From: Desulfovibrio sp. DV
GTDB taxonomy: Bacteria > Desulfobacterota > Desulfovibrionia > Desulfovibrionales > Desulfovibrionaceae
DNA: 46,348 nt
Direction: 5' to 3'
NCBI RefSeq assembly: GCF_001936595.1
Contig: NZ_MLBG01000022.1
Coordinates: forward strand, 1 to 46,348
The notes below the pieces were generated by a model, which worked only from the letters and a program-made list of their open reading frames with translations, was not told the origin of the DNA and did not search any database. The position numbers were made by a program, and so were the translations under genes. Shown in pieces: positions 25,678-33,494 of the stretch. How positions within the stretch are numbered: position 1 is the first letter of the stretch; every line of letters starts with the position of its first letter.

Positions 25678-25705
25678 ATTTAACCAACAGCCGGCCAACT
25701 GTCAA
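25678..25705 (-). promoter_or_regulatory. Sigma-70 promoter of tRNA-His
   Basis: On the minus strand a perfect -35 box TTGACA (25705-25700) is followed after 16 bases by TTAAAT (25683-25678). Transcription would start about 12 bases before the tRNA. Confidence 0.7.
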
Positions 25706-25721
25706 CAGGTTTTTCCCTCAC

Positions 25722-25750
25722 TTGCCCAAAAGGACCGGCCGCGCTATCGT
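25722..25750 (+). promoter_or_regulatory. Candidate sigma-70 promoter of murA
   Basis: TTGCCC, a 17-base spacer and TATCGT (4 of 6 matches in each box) lie about 60 bases before the murA start. It is back to back with the tRNA-His promoter. Confidence 0.4.
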
Positions 25751-25811
25751 TGTCCGGCAAGTCACCCGCCGTTTCTTGCCACTCCTACCCAAACCAGCTA
25801 AGGATCTTTTC

Positions 25812-27062
25812 ATGGATAAACTGCTCATTCGGGGCGGCAAGCCCCTTCATGGCCCCATTCGGGTCAGCGGTTCGAAAAACGCCGCCCTGCCCATCCTCCT
25901 TGCCGCGCCGCTGCTCACGAAGCAGGCGGTGGTCCACAATGTCCCGCGCCTGCGCGACATCCACACCACGCTCAAACTCAACGACATCCTCGGCTGTCCC
26001 TCCACCTTCGAGGGCAACACCGTCACCATGGAACCGTCCGCGGCACTCAATCCCGAGGCCCCCTACGATCTGGTGAGCACCATGCGCGCCTCGGTCCTCG
26101 TTCTTGGCCCGCTTCTGGCCCGCACCGGCCGCGCCCGGGTGGCCCTGCCCGGCGGCTGCGCCATCGGGGCCCGGCCCGTCAACCTGCACCTGACCGCCCT
26201 GGAAAAGATGGGGGCCACCTTCACCCTGGAGGCCGGCTATATCGAAGGCCGCTGCGACGGCCTGACCGGAGCGGAGATCCTTTTCGACTTCCCGACCGTC
26301 GGCGGCACGGAAAACCTGCTCATGGCCGCCAGCCTGGCCCAGGGCACGACCGTGCTGGAAAACGCCGCCCGCGAACCGGAAGTGGCCGATCTGGCCGATT
26401 TCCTCAATGCCATGGGGGCTAAAATCACCGGACACGGCACCTCGGTCATCACCATCGAAGGGGTGCCGCAGCTTGGCGGCGGCGTCTACAGCGTCATGCC
26501 CGACCGCATCGAGGCCGCCACCTATATGATCGCAGCGGCCATCACCGACGGCGAACTGCGCCTGGAATGCTGCCCGTTTATGGAACTCGACGCGGTGGTC
26601 TCCAAGCTTAGGGAGATGGGTGTTGCGATTGAGGCCACCAACGCCGGGGTGGTGGTGCGCCGGCGCGAACAGCTCATCGGCGTGGATGTGGCCACCCAGC
26701 CCTATCCCGGGTTCCCCACCGACGTGCAGGCGCAAATCATGTCGCTTATGTGCGTGGCCATGGGGTCGAGCTCGATTCGCGAGACGATTTTCGAAAACCG
26801 CTTCATGCACGTCCAAGAACTGGTCCGCCTGGGCGCACAGGTCCGTATCTCCTCCCAGACCGCCTTTATCCGGGGGGCCAAGGGCCTGGCCGGCGCACCG
26901 GTCATGGCGTCTGATCTGCGGGCCAGCGCCTCGCTGGTCCTGGCCGGTCTGGCCGCCCAGGGCGAGACCCTCATTCAGCGCGTCTACCATCTGGATCGGG
27001 GCTACGAGGCCATGGAAGTGAAACTTCGTAACGTCGGGGCGGATATCGAACGCATCGCCTGA
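25812..27062 (+). CDS. murA: UDP-N-acetylglucosamine 1-carboxyvinyltransferase
   Basis: This is a full-length MurA of 416 residues. It transfers enolpyruvate from phosphoenolpyruvate to UDP-GlcNAc, the first committed step of peptidoglycan synthesis, in the cytoplasm. Conserved features include the N-terminal [20 protein letters not shown], the active-site loop [16 protein letters not shown] with Cys116 (the fosfomycin target, equivalent to E. coli Cys115), and the C-terminal [16 protein letters not shown] chose the ATG at 25812, with AAGGATC upstream, because homology starts there; the frame is open 90 bases further back. A small secreted-protein gene follows after 20 bases and may be co-transcribed. 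Confidence 0.96.
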   Translation: MDKLLIRGGKPLHGPIRVSGSKNAALPILLAAPLLTKQAVVHNVPRLRDIHTTLKLNDILGCPSTFEGNTVTMEPSAALNPEAPYDLVSTMRASVLVLGPLLARTGRARVALPGGCAIGARPVNLHLTALEKMGATFTLEAGYIEGRCDGLTGAEILFDFPTVGGTENLLMAASLAQGTTVLENAAREPEVADLADFLNAMGAKITGHGTSVITIEGVPQLGGGVYSVMPDRIEAATYMIAAAITDGELRLECCPFMELDAVVSKLREMGVAIEATNAGVVVRRREQLIGVDVATQPYPGFPTDVQAQIMSLMCVAMGSSSIRETIFENRFMHVQELVRLGAQVRISSQTAFIRGAKGLAGAPVMASDLRASASLVLAGLAAQGETLIQRVYHLDRGYEAMEVKLRNVGADIERIA

Positions 27063-27082
27063 CATCCGCCACGGAGGTCGCC

Positions 27083-27469
27083 ATGCCGTCAGTCTTTCGC
27101 GCCTTGGTTGCCCTCGCCTGCCTGGCCCTGGCCGGGCCGGCCCAGGCCTACGGCCTTTTCACCTGTGTGGACGCCGCCGGCCGCGAGGTCTGCGTCATCG
27201 ACACCGGAACGGCCACCGACATCATACCCAGCCAGCTGTGCAACGCCTCCTGCCCGCCCTGCGCCGGCCGCTGCGACGCGGCCCGGCGCTACGAGGGACA
27301 GGCCGGTCACTGGCAGAAAGGCTGGCAGGTGGCCCCGGGCATTGATGGCGACAACCGCATGGTTCCCGGAGCCGGTCCCCGGGAAGATGCCCGGATCATA
27401 CTGCAGGACGGGCTGGTCGCGCCCGAGGCTCCCCCGGTGCTGCCCCCGTCGGGCTATACCGGCTCTTGA
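27083..27469 (+). CDS. Secreted Cys-rich small protein
   Basis: The 128-residue product has a signal peptide with a hydrophobic core and cleavage after A-Q-A at about residue 22. The mature N-terminal half contains seven cysteines (C28, C37, C53, C57, C60 and C64 among them), including the cluster CNASCPPCAGRC. This suggests disulfides or a metal site in the periplasm. The C-terminal half is Pro/Gly-rich. No family is recognised. The ATG at 27083 follows CGGAGG. It lies 20 bases after murA on the same strand. Its stop overlaps the -35 box of the next transcription unit. Confidence 0.65.
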   Translation: MPSVFRALVALACLALAGPAQAYGLFTCVDAAGREVCVIDTGTATDIIPSQLCNASCPPCAGRCDAARRYEGQAGHWQKGWQVAPGIDGDNRMVPGAGPREDARIILQDGLVAPEAPPVLPPSGYTGS

Positions 27470-27495
27470 CGGGCCTCCCGGTTTGCGTTTAGATT
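27466..27495 (+). promoter_or_regulatory. Sigma-70 promoter of the aromatic attenuator
   Basis: TTGACG (27466-27471), an 18-base spacer and TAGATT (27490-27495) form a plausible sigma-70 promoter. Transcription would start at about 27501-27503, essentially at the ATG of the leader peptide. Confidence 0.5.
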
Positions 27496-27501
27496 CGGCC
27501 C

Positions 27502-27600
27502 ATGCAGACTCGTCAGACCGCCACGCGCATCGCTTTTTTCGGACCGTATTATTATTACGGCCTTCGCGCTCGCGGCTTGGCGGGTGGTGGGGCCAGATAG
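27502..27600 (+). CDS. Leader peptide of a Phe/Tyr attenuator
   Basis: This open frame of 32 codons (ATG at 27502, TAG at 27598) encodes a peptide with two Phe codons and then four consecutive Tyr codons: FFGPYYYYG at residues 12-20. Such a run of aromatic residues is the hallmark of amino-acid attenuators such as those of pheA or trp. The next gene makes an early intermediate of aromatic amino acid synthesis. There is no Shine-Dalgarno before the ATG, and the predicted transcription start nearly coincides with it, so translation may be leaderless. Scarcity of charged tRNA-Tyr or tRNA-Phe would stall the ribosome in this run. Confidence 0.78.
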   Translation: MQTRQTATRIAFFGPYYYYGLRARGLAGGGAR

Positions 27601-27627
27601 GGCCACACCGCAAAACTCCGCCGACAA

Positions 27628-27660
27628 GGGCCGCGGGCAACATGCCCGGCGGCCCTTTTT
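27628..27660 (+). terminator. Attenuator terminator with competing antiterminator arm
   Basis: GGGCCGC-GGGC (27628-27638), loop AACAT, and GCCC-G-GCGGCCC (27644-27655) followed by five T form a strong terminator between the leader peptide and the aldolase gene. GCGGCTT at 27572-27578, 14 bases after the Tyr codons, can pair with the terminator's 5' arm GGGCCGC (two G-U pairs). A ribosome stalled on the Tyr codons would leave that arm free and allow read-through; one that reaches the stop codon would cover it. The Tyr codons also lie in their own small hairpin (CCGTA/TACGG, 27544-27560). Confidence 0.8.
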
Positions 27661-27713
27661 CATAAGCGCTGCCGGGTCCCGGCTCCAGGCGACAACCGCC
27701 AGGGAGAATGACC

Positions 27714-28517
27714 ATGACCATCGGCAAATCCATCCGTCTTGAGCGCATCATCAACCGCGACACCGGCCGCACCATCATTGTGCCGCTTGATCACGGCGTC
27801 ACCGTCGGCCCCATCGAGGGCATCGCCGACATGCGCGAGACCGTGACCAACATTGTGGCCGGCGGGGCCAACGCCGTGCTCATGCACAAGGGCGTTGTGC
27901 GCTGCGGCCACCGGGCCCGGGGCCGCGACGTCGGGCTCATCATCCATCTTTCGGCCAGCACCAGCCTGTCCCCCTTTCCCAACGCCAAGACCCTGGTGTG
28001 CACGGTGGAAGAGGCCATGCGCCTGGGAGCCGACGCCGTGTCGGTCCACGTCAATCTCGGCGACGCCACCGAAGCCCGGATGCTCGACGACATGGGCCGG
28101 GTCACCGAGGCGGCCGTGTCCTGGGGCATCCCGGTCCTGGCCATGATGTACGCCCGGGGTCCGAAGATTTCCAACGAGTTCGACGCCGACGTGGTGGCCC
28201 ACTGCGCCCGGGTGGGCAACGAACTCGGGGCCGATATCGTCAAGGTCCCCTACACCGGCGACCCGGACAGCTTTGCCAGGGTGGTGGCCGGGTGCTGTGT
28301 GCCGGTGGTCATTGCCGGCGGCCCCAAGACCGATACCACGCGCGACTTCCTGACCATGATCGCCGACAGCGTCATGGCCGGCGGCTCCGGCTTGTCGGTT
28401 GGGCGCAATATCTTCCAAGACCCGGACCCGGCCAAGTTGCTGGAAGCCGTTACGGCCATTGTCCACGAAGGCAAAAGCGTGGACGCGGCCATGGCGATGC
28501 TCGGACGGGGGGAATAA
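27714..28517 (+). CDS. 2-amino-3,7-dideoxy-D-threo-hept-6-ulosonate synthase
   Basis: The 267-residue product belongs to the DhnA-type class I aldolases and matches the enzyme that condenses a ketohexose phosphate with aspartate semialdehyde. This is the first step of the alternative route to 3-dehydroquinate used by methanogens and Desulfovibrio. The fold markers are [11 protein letters not shown] (Asp26), Y146 in MMYARGP, and the Schiff-base Lys177 in [13 protein letters not shown] and GRNIFQ bind phosphate. Fructose-bisphosphate aldolase is the alternative reading, but the Phe/Tyr attenuator upstream argues for the aromatic role. I prefer the ATG at 27714 (GGGAG, eight-base spacer) to the one at 27708. 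The partner 3-dehydroquinate synthase II gene does not follow; an AT-rich island does. Confidence 0.85.
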   Translation: MTIGKSIRLERIINRDTGRTIIVPLDHGVTVGPIEGIADMRETVTNIVAGGANAVLMHKGVVRCGHRARGRDVGLIIHLSASTSLSPFPNAKTLVCTVEEAMRLGADAVSVHVNLGDATEARMLDDMGRVTEAAVSWGIPVLAMMYARGPKISNEFDADVVAHCARVGNELGADIVKVPYTGDPDSFARVVAGCCVPVVIAGGPKTDTTRDFLTMIADSVMAGGSGLSVGRNIFQDPDPAKLLEAVTAIVHEGKSVDAAMAMLGRGE

Positions 28518-28623
28518 CGAGTTCAATAGCACTTCGGGCATGGGATGTTTATCATATCAGCCTCAATAGGTAGAGTCGCAAAGGACTCCCTCTGATACGA
28601 GGTAAACATAGGTGCCCAATTAA

Positions 28624-28663
28624 CAATGGCAGAGGAGGGCGAAAGACCACTCCTCTGCCATTG
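28624..28663. terminator. Long perfect hairpin at the left end of the AT-rich island
   Basis: Arms of 14 bp, CAATGGCAGAGGAG (28624-28637) and CTCCTCTGCCATTG (28650-28663), enclose a 12-base loop. The hairpin lies between the convergent aldolase gene and the orphan gene at 28739. There is no clean T run on the plus strand; on the minus strand it is followed by TTGTTAATT. It probably acts as a bidirectional terminator. The remaining intergenic sequence (28518-28738) is AT-rich and otherwise empty. Confidence 0.6.
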
Positions 28664-28738
28664 GGAAACCATACATCATCTTATGCAAAATGACACACTC
28701 AAAAGAATAAACAAAACATGCAATAATAACACAAGTAT

Positions 28739-29668
28739 CTAATCGTCGGCAGCCAGTCTATAAAATGCATATGCATTACTATTATTTCTGCTGCGCTTCA
28801 ACATAGAAATCCCAACCGGTGTAATTTCATTATCATCGTCGACAATCCCATTTCTTTGAAACAAATCAATAGAATCTTTAGAAAATAAACCATTACGCAA
28901 TAGCTGCTGGAATTCATCTCCCAAGCAGGAGCTCTTAACAGTGTAAAAATTTTTTTCCCCCATTTGTTGCCTCATCGTCGGAACGATAATTTTTCTAATT
29001 AAATTTCCAGCCATTTTTGTATTAAAACAAGGCCCGTCTTCATACGTCATGGCATTCGTTTGGTCATATTCATCATTTGAAGACTGCGTGAGATTGTCTA
29101 ATTTTTTAATCAAACGAGCGAGTTCTGCACGCTTTTGATCGAGTTCTTTGTCTTTTAACTCAATTTCATTTATAAATTTCTGCTTTTCTTCTTCTTGAAG
29201 CCTTGCCTTATCAGCCAATTCTTCTATGATCTTTGTACGTTCCTCAACTTTTCCTTTCAACTCCTCTTTGCTTTCCTCTACTTCTTGCCGAATATCTTGC
29301 AATTGCGTCAAGTTTGGTCGCATATTAATATTTGCACACATAGCATTATATCCTTCATCAAGATGCCTAAGCCTCTCACCAAATCCACTCTCTATCCTAA
29401 CAAGCAATTCAGCAATGTCCTTAGTAAACTTATAAGTATTATTATAAAATGTATTACTAGTTTCTGTGGCCTTAAAATAAAAAAGAGCCGATAGAGCTAT
29501 TGAAAACAATGCCAACACCAGCGACAACAGACTTGAAAAATCAAATACAATATTAAATTGCGTAACAAACAATTTATACGATGCGAAACAAACAAATACA
29601 AAAATAGACACACCAACAGATATATCAACAATCAAACTCTTCAGCTTCTGAGGCGACGATTCTTCCAC
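28739..29668 (-). CDS. Orphan membrane/coiled-coil protein of an AT-rich island
   Basis: The product is 309 residues and not recognised. Two transmembrane segments near the N-terminus (about 16-36 and 44-65) form a membrane hairpin. A linker follows, then a long charged coiled coil (about 120-195, many E/K heptads), and a C-terminal globular domain (about 205-309). The last part (LLRNGLFSKDSIDLFQRNGIV, then EITPVGISML) looks like a small winged-helix or DUF-type fold, but I cannot name it. Base composition is far more AT-rich than all neighbours, which indicates recent transfer. The GTG start at 29668 has a perfect AGGAGGA four bases upstream, and a good promoter lies before it, so it is likely expressed. 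No transposase or integrase is adjacent. Confidence 0.75.
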   Translation of the reverse strand: MEESSPQKLKSLIVDISVGVSIFVFVCFASYKLFVTQFNIVFDFSSLLSLVLALFSIALSALFYFKATETSNTFYNNTYKFTKDIAELLVRIESGFGERLRHLDEGYNAMCANINMRPNLTQLQDIRQEVEESKEELKGKVEERTKIIEELADKARLQEEEKQKFINEIELKDKELDQKRAELARLIKKLDNLTQSSNDEYDQTNAMTYEDGPCFNTKMAGNLIRKIIVPTMRQQMGEKNFYTVKSSCLGDEFQQLLRNGLFSKDSIDLFQRNGIVDDDNEITPVGISMLKRSRNNSNAYAFYRLAADD

Positions 29669-29733
29669 ACAATCCTCCTACGTTTTTTACTGCTGCTTCG
29701 TCATAAACCATCTAACCACCCACTCTTGTCATT

Positions 29734-29763
29734 TATATAAACCAACGAATAATCTGCCGTCAA
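29734..29763 (-). promoter_or_regulatory. Sigma-70 promoter of the orphan gene
   Basis: On the minus strand TTGACG (29763-29758) is followed after 18 bases by TATATA (29739-29734), about 65 bases before the GTG start. The -35 box lies at the right edge of the AT-rich island, next to the end of bioD. Confidence 0.55.
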
Positions 29764-29775
29764 GGCTGAGCCCCA

Positions 29776-30378
29776 TTAATAATTACTCAGTGCCGCGTCA
29801 AACCGATAGATCGTCTGGCTCGTATACTGCTCGGCAATGACCGCCGCGTTGCGGTCGGCTTCGCGGGCGCTTGGCGCGAAATGGTCGTTTAGGGCGATGG
29901 CCGACAGCGCCAGTTTGTGGCGCTTGGCGAAATGGCCGTAGACAATGGCGTCGGACAGGCAGCCCAGACGGTTGGGCACGACCAGGATCACCTCCAGGCC
30001 CAATTCCAGGGCGAAGTGGTAGTTGTAGCGCCTCTGGCCCAGCGGCACGGCCAGACCGCCGGCGCTTTCGACCAGCAGCGCGTCGCGGTCCGCGCCTAAC
30101 GCCTCGATCCTGGCCACGCATTCGGCAAAGGGAAACGGGTCAAAGACGAAACACGGCGAGGCCGGTTCGACGGCCGTATAAAGCGTCACCGCATCCTCGG
30201 GAGCAAGCCCTGCCTGCCTGGCCACAAAGGCCGCGTCGTCATCCTCGGGATAGCCCGTGGCCACGGGTTTGACGTAGCGCACCGTCCGGCCCTCGGCCTG
30301 GAGCTTTTGGGCGAAAAGGGCCGAAAAATACGATTTGCCGATGCCGGTTCCGGTCCCGGTAATGAAATAGCGCGTCAT
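29776..30378 (-). CDS. bioD: Dethiobiotin synthetase
   Basis: The 200-residue product is BioD, which closes the ureido ring of dethiobiotin from 7,8-diaminopelargonate, CO2 and ATP. The P-loop is at the N-terminus as GTGTGIGKSYFSALFA (about 8-23), followed by YVKPVATG with the catalytic Lys and by VESAGGLAVPL. The length is slightly shorter than the E. coli enzyme (225). Its start overlaps the bioA stop by four bases, so both are read from one minus-strand message. The AT-rich island begins just past its stop codon. Confidence 0.93.
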   Translation of the reverse strand: MTRYFITGTGTGIGKSYFSALFAQKLQAEGRTVRYVKPVATGYPEDDDAAFVARQAGLAPEDAVTLYTAVEPASPCFVFDPFPFAECVARIEALGADRDALLVESAGGLAVPLGQRRYNYHFALELGLEVILVVPNRLGCLSDAIVYGHFAKRHKLALSAIALNDHFAPSAREADRNAAVIAEQYTSQTIYRFDAALSNY

Positions 30379-31718
30379 CCGAGCACCGCCTCGACCGCAT
30401 CGAACGCGATGTCGGCCAGCTTGTCGATTTCTTCCAAAGTGATCACGTACGGCGGCATGAAATAGATCATGTCCCCCAGGTTTCGCAACCAGGCCCCGCG
30501 CTTTATCGCCTCGCGGTAGATGCGAAACCCGGTGCGCTCCCGCCAGTCAAAGGCCGTGCCCGCCTGTGGGTCGGCGGCCAGGGAGACGGCCGTGATCCAG
30601 CCGGTGGAGCGGATGTCGGACACATGGCGATGCCCGGCAAAGCGTTCCCGCACGGCGGCCTGCAGATGGGCGATCTTGGGCTTGTTGGCCGCGATCACGT
30701 CGTCCTCTTCGAAAATGCGCAGCGTCTCGCAGGCCGCGGCACAGGCCAGCGGATTCCCCGTGTAGCTGTGGCTGTGCAGGAAGGCCTTGTCCTCGGCGTA
30801 GTCGTGGTAAAAGGCGTCAAAGACCGCGTCGGTGGTCAGGACGCACGACAGCGGCAACGTGCCGCTGGTGATGCCCTTGGACAGGCACATAAAATCCGGC
30901 GACACGCCGGCCTGCTCGCAGGCGAACATGGTGCCGGTACGGCCAAAGCCCACGGCGATCTCGTCGGCGATAAGGTGGCAGCCGGCGGCAGCGGTTGCCT
31001 GGCGCAGCCGGGCCAGATAGGCCGGCGGGTGCATGTGGAAATTGCCGGCGCACTGGACCAGCGGTTCGATGATGACCCCGGAGAGGACCTCGGCGTTGGC
31101 CTCGATGGCCGCCTGCATGGGGCCGAAGCACTCGGCCTGGCAGGTTTCGCGGGTTTTGCCGCAGGGACAGGCATGGCACACCGGCCCGGCCACCTCGATT
31201 TGCGGCACAACCAGCGGGGCAAAGGGCGCGGCGTACAGCGCATCGCCGCACACGCCAAGGGCCCCGGCCGTCTCGCCATGGTAGCCGTTGGTCAGATAAA
31301 TAAACCGGCATTTCTCCGGGTGGCCCAGGTTGCGCCAGGAGGCGTGGCTCATCTTGAGCGCCGCTTCCACGGCACAGGAGCCGTTGTCGGCGAAAAAGAC
31401 CCGGGTCAGACCGTCCGGAACCACGGCCAGGAGACGGGTAGCCAACTCCTCGGCCGGGCCGTGGGTGCAGCCGGCGAAAATGACGTGTTCCAGGCGGGCC
31501 AACTGCTCTCCCACCGCCCGGGTGATGCGCGGATTGGCATGGCCGAACAGGTTGACCCACCACGAAGAAATGGCGTCAATATAGGCCCTTCCCTCCCGGT
31601 CATAGAGGTAAATCCCTTGACCCCGGTCGATAAAGACGGGAGGATGGTTCTCGTGGTCCTTCATCTGGGTACACGGATGCCAGATCCGCATGGCCTCCTT
31701 CCCGACAACGTGAGACAT
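30375..31718 (-). CDS. bioA: Adenosylmethionine-8-amino-7-oxononanoate aminotransferase
   Basis: This class III PLP aminotransferase of about 447 residues uses S-adenosylmethionine to aminate 8-amino-7-oxononanoate, giving 7,8-diaminopelargonate. Marks are IWHPCTQMKDHE at the start, SSWWVNLFGHANP, the PLP-binding DEIAVGFGRTG, and the catalytic Lys in CLSKGITSGTLPLS. A cysteine-rich segment, CHACPCGKTRETC, lies midway and is known from part of the family. The ATG at 31718 has AAGGA with a seven-base spacer; an alternative ATG at 31691 lies two bases after AAGGAGG. With the first start, its initiation codon overlaps that of divergent bioF. Confidence 0.94.
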   Translation of the reverse strand: MSHVVGKEAMRIWHPCTQMKDHENHPPVFIDRGQGIYLYDREGRAYIDAISSWWVNLFGHANPRITRAVGEQLARLEHVIFAGCTHGPAEELATRLLAVVPDGLTRVFFADNGSCAVEAALKMSHASWRNLGHPEKCRFIYLTNGYHGETAGALGVCGDALYAAPFAPLVVPQIEVAGPVCHACPCGKTRETCQAECFGPMQAAIEANAEVLSGVIIEPLVQCAGNFHMHPPAYLARLRQATAAAGCHLIADEIAVGFGRTGTMFACEQAGVSPDFMCLSKGITSGTLPLSCVLTTDAVFDAFYHDYAEDKAFLHSHSYTGNPLACAAACETLRIFEEDDVIAANKPKIAHLQAAVRERFAGHRHVSDIRSTGWITAVSLAADPQAGTAFDWRERTGFRIYREAIKRGAWLRNLGDMIYFMPPYVITLEEIDKLADIAFDAVEAVLG

Positions 31719-32895
31719 GAGCACATCCTTTTTCGGTAAATACATCGTCCCCGAAGCAGCCGCGCTGCGCAACTCGGACAGCTATCGGACCATTCCGCCA
31801 GTCGATGACGGCGCGGCCCGGGAAGTCCTCTATTCGGGCACGAGACTTTTAAACCTCGCTTCCAACAACTATCTTGGCCTCTCCAGCCACCCCGAACTCA
31901 TCGAGGCCTCGGCCAAGGGTCTGGCCCGCCACGGCTGCTCGTCCGGGGCCTCGCGCCTTATTACCGGCAACTTCGCCCTGGCCGAAACCCTGGAAGCGGA
32001 GCTGGCCACCTTCAAATACCAGGAAGCGGCCCTGGTCACCGGCAGCGGCTATGCCGCCAATCTGGCCGTTTTCTCCGCCCTGGCCGACCGGCGCACCGTG
32101 GTCTTTTCCGACCACTTGAACCACGCCAGCATCATCGACGGCATCCTGCTGTCCAGGGCGCGGCTGGTGCGTTACCGCCATCTGGACATGGCCCATCTGG
32201 AACGGTTGCTTACCCGCGAGGCCATGGTCGAAAAAAAGATCATCGTCACCGACACGGTGTTCAGCATGGACGGCGACGTGGCCCCCTTAGCGCGATTGGT
32301 CGAGCTTGGCAAAGCCCATGGGGCGCTCATCGTTGTGGACGAGGCCCACGCCATGGGCGTGCTCGGCCGGGGGCGCGGACTGGCTGCGGCCCTTGGGCTG
32401 TCCGACGACGTGGACGTCCATGTGGGGACGCTTTCCAAGGCGCTGGGATCGCTTGGCGGCTATGTGGCCGGCCGGGTGGAGACCATCGAACTCCTGCGCA
32501 ACCGGGGCCGTTCGTTCATTTTTTCCACGGCCCTGCCGCCGGCCGTGCTGGCCGCCTCCCTGGCCGCCCTGCGCCATATCAAGTCCAACCATGGCCTGGG
32601 GGCGCGGCTTATGCGCCTGTCCAAGGAAGTGCGCGACCACTTAAACAGCCTGGGCTTTGACACCATGGGTTCCACCACCCAGATCATTCCCGTGGCCTGC
32701 GGCCGCAACCGGGTGGCTCTGCATGCCCAGGCCCTCCTTCGGGCCGAGGGCCTGCTGGTCGCCGCCGTGCGTCCGCCGACCGTTCCCCAGGGTTCGGCCC
32801 GGCTTCGCCTGTCGCTTCGGGCCGATCTCACCGACGACGACGTCAAACGCATCCGCCTCGGTTTTTCCAGGCTCCGGGTTTCCTTTTTCCCATGA
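31717..32895 (+). CDS. bioF: 8-amino-7-oxononanoate synthase
   Basis: This is full-length BioF of 392 residues, a PLP enzyme of the alpha-oxoamine synthase family. It joins pimeloyl thioester and L-alanine with loss of CO2. Visible features are LNLASNNYLGLSSHPELIEA at about 45-64, GSGYAAN near 109-115, VVDEAHAMGVLGRGRG with Asp208 and His211, and the PLP lysine K241 in HVGTLSKALG. The ATG at 31717 is the only possible start after an in-frame stop at 31711; it overlaps the bioA start by two bases. The downstream esterase gene begins within the stop codon (ATGA), starting a bioF-esterase-bioC operon. Confidence 0.95.
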   Translation: MSTSFFGKYIVPEAAALRNSDSYRTIPPVDDGAAREVLYSGTRLLNLASNNYLGLSSHPELIEASAKGLARHGCSSGASRLITGNFALAETLEAELATFKYQEAALVTGSGYAANLAVFSALADRRTVVFSDHLNHASIIDGILLSRARLVRYRHLDMAHLERLLTREAMVEKKIIVTDTVFSMDGDVAPLARLVELGKAHGALIVVDEAHAMGVLGRGRGLAAALGLSDDVDVHVGTLSKALGSLGGYVAGRVETIELLRNRGRSFIFSTALPPAVLAASLAALRHIKSNHGLGARLMRLSKEVRDHLNSLGFDTMGSTTQIIPVACGRNRVALHAQALLRAEGLLVAAVRPPTVPQGSARLRLSLRADLTDDDVKRIRLGFSRLRVSFFP

Positions 32896-33494
32896 CCGAC
32901 GTGGTATTCTGCTCCGGCTTTGCCGGTCCCGAGGCGCTCTTTCCCGGCCTTTCGGGGCGCTGGCAGTTTGCCGCGCCGTTTCTTGACGGCGACGAGGCGG
33001 CCATGCTGGCCGTTATGCGCGCCAACCCGGCCCGCGTCCTTGGCGGCTGGTCCACCGGGGCGCACATCATCCTCAAGCACGCGGCCGAACTGTTGCCGCG
33101 CTTTGAACGGGTGGTGCTTTTCTCCCCGTTTCTGCGCTTTGCCGACTGCTTCCCGCCGCGCCTGACCCGGGCCATGGCCGCCGGCCTGGCCGTCGATCCC
33201 GAGGCCACGGTGCGCGGCTTTTGGCAAAACTGCGGCATTGCCGGCCAGCCGGCCTGGAATCCGGCCTGGGCCGGGCCGCTTGGCGACGCCCTGGCCTATC
33301 TGCTGGTTTCCGAGGCCAAAGCCGAGCCCGTTGCCGCCGGCCATGTCATCGTCGTCTCCGGCGAAACCGACCGCATCGTGCGCCCGGCCGCCGTGGACAA
33401 AGCCCTGGCCGCCCTGCCCAAAGCCGCGCACCGCGTCCATCCCGGCGGGCATTTCCCGGATTTGAACCTGCTGGCGAGCCTGTTGTGGCCCTGA
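32892..33494 (+). CDS. Probable pimeloyl-ACP methyl ester esterase (BioH/BioG-like)
   Basis: This is a small alpha/beta hydrolase of 200 residues. The nucleophile elbow is GGWSTG (Ser at about 54), the acid is probably in GETDRIV (about 158-164), and the His is in HPGGHFP near the end. It lies between bioF and bioC, overlapping both. In this pathway the methyl group added by BioC must be removed from pimeloyl-ACP methyl ester by an esterase. Several unrelated-looking hydrolases (BioH, BioG, BioK, BioV) fill the role in different bacteria. The exact subfamily is uncertain; the short length is closer to BioG than to BioH. The role is inferred from position plus the intact triad. Confidence 0.75.
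   Translation: MTDVVFCSGFAGPEALFPGLSGRWQFAAPFLDGDEAAMLAVMRANPARVLGGWSTGAHIILKHAAELLPRFERVVLFSPFLRFADCFPPRLTRAMAAGLAVDPEATVRGFWQNCGIAGQPAWNPAWAGPLGDALAYLLVSEAKAEPVAAGHVIVVSGETDRIVRPAAVDKALAALPKAAHRVHPGGHFPDLNLLASLLWP

Noticed and set aside
27708-27713. ATG at 27708 as the start of the aldolase gene
   Set aside because: It lies one base after GGGAG, too close for initiation; the ATG at 27714 has proper spacing and matches the family start.
28518-29775. Insertion sequence or prophage remnant
   Set aside because: No transposase, integrase, terminal inverted repeats or target duplication could be seen; only composition suggests transfer.
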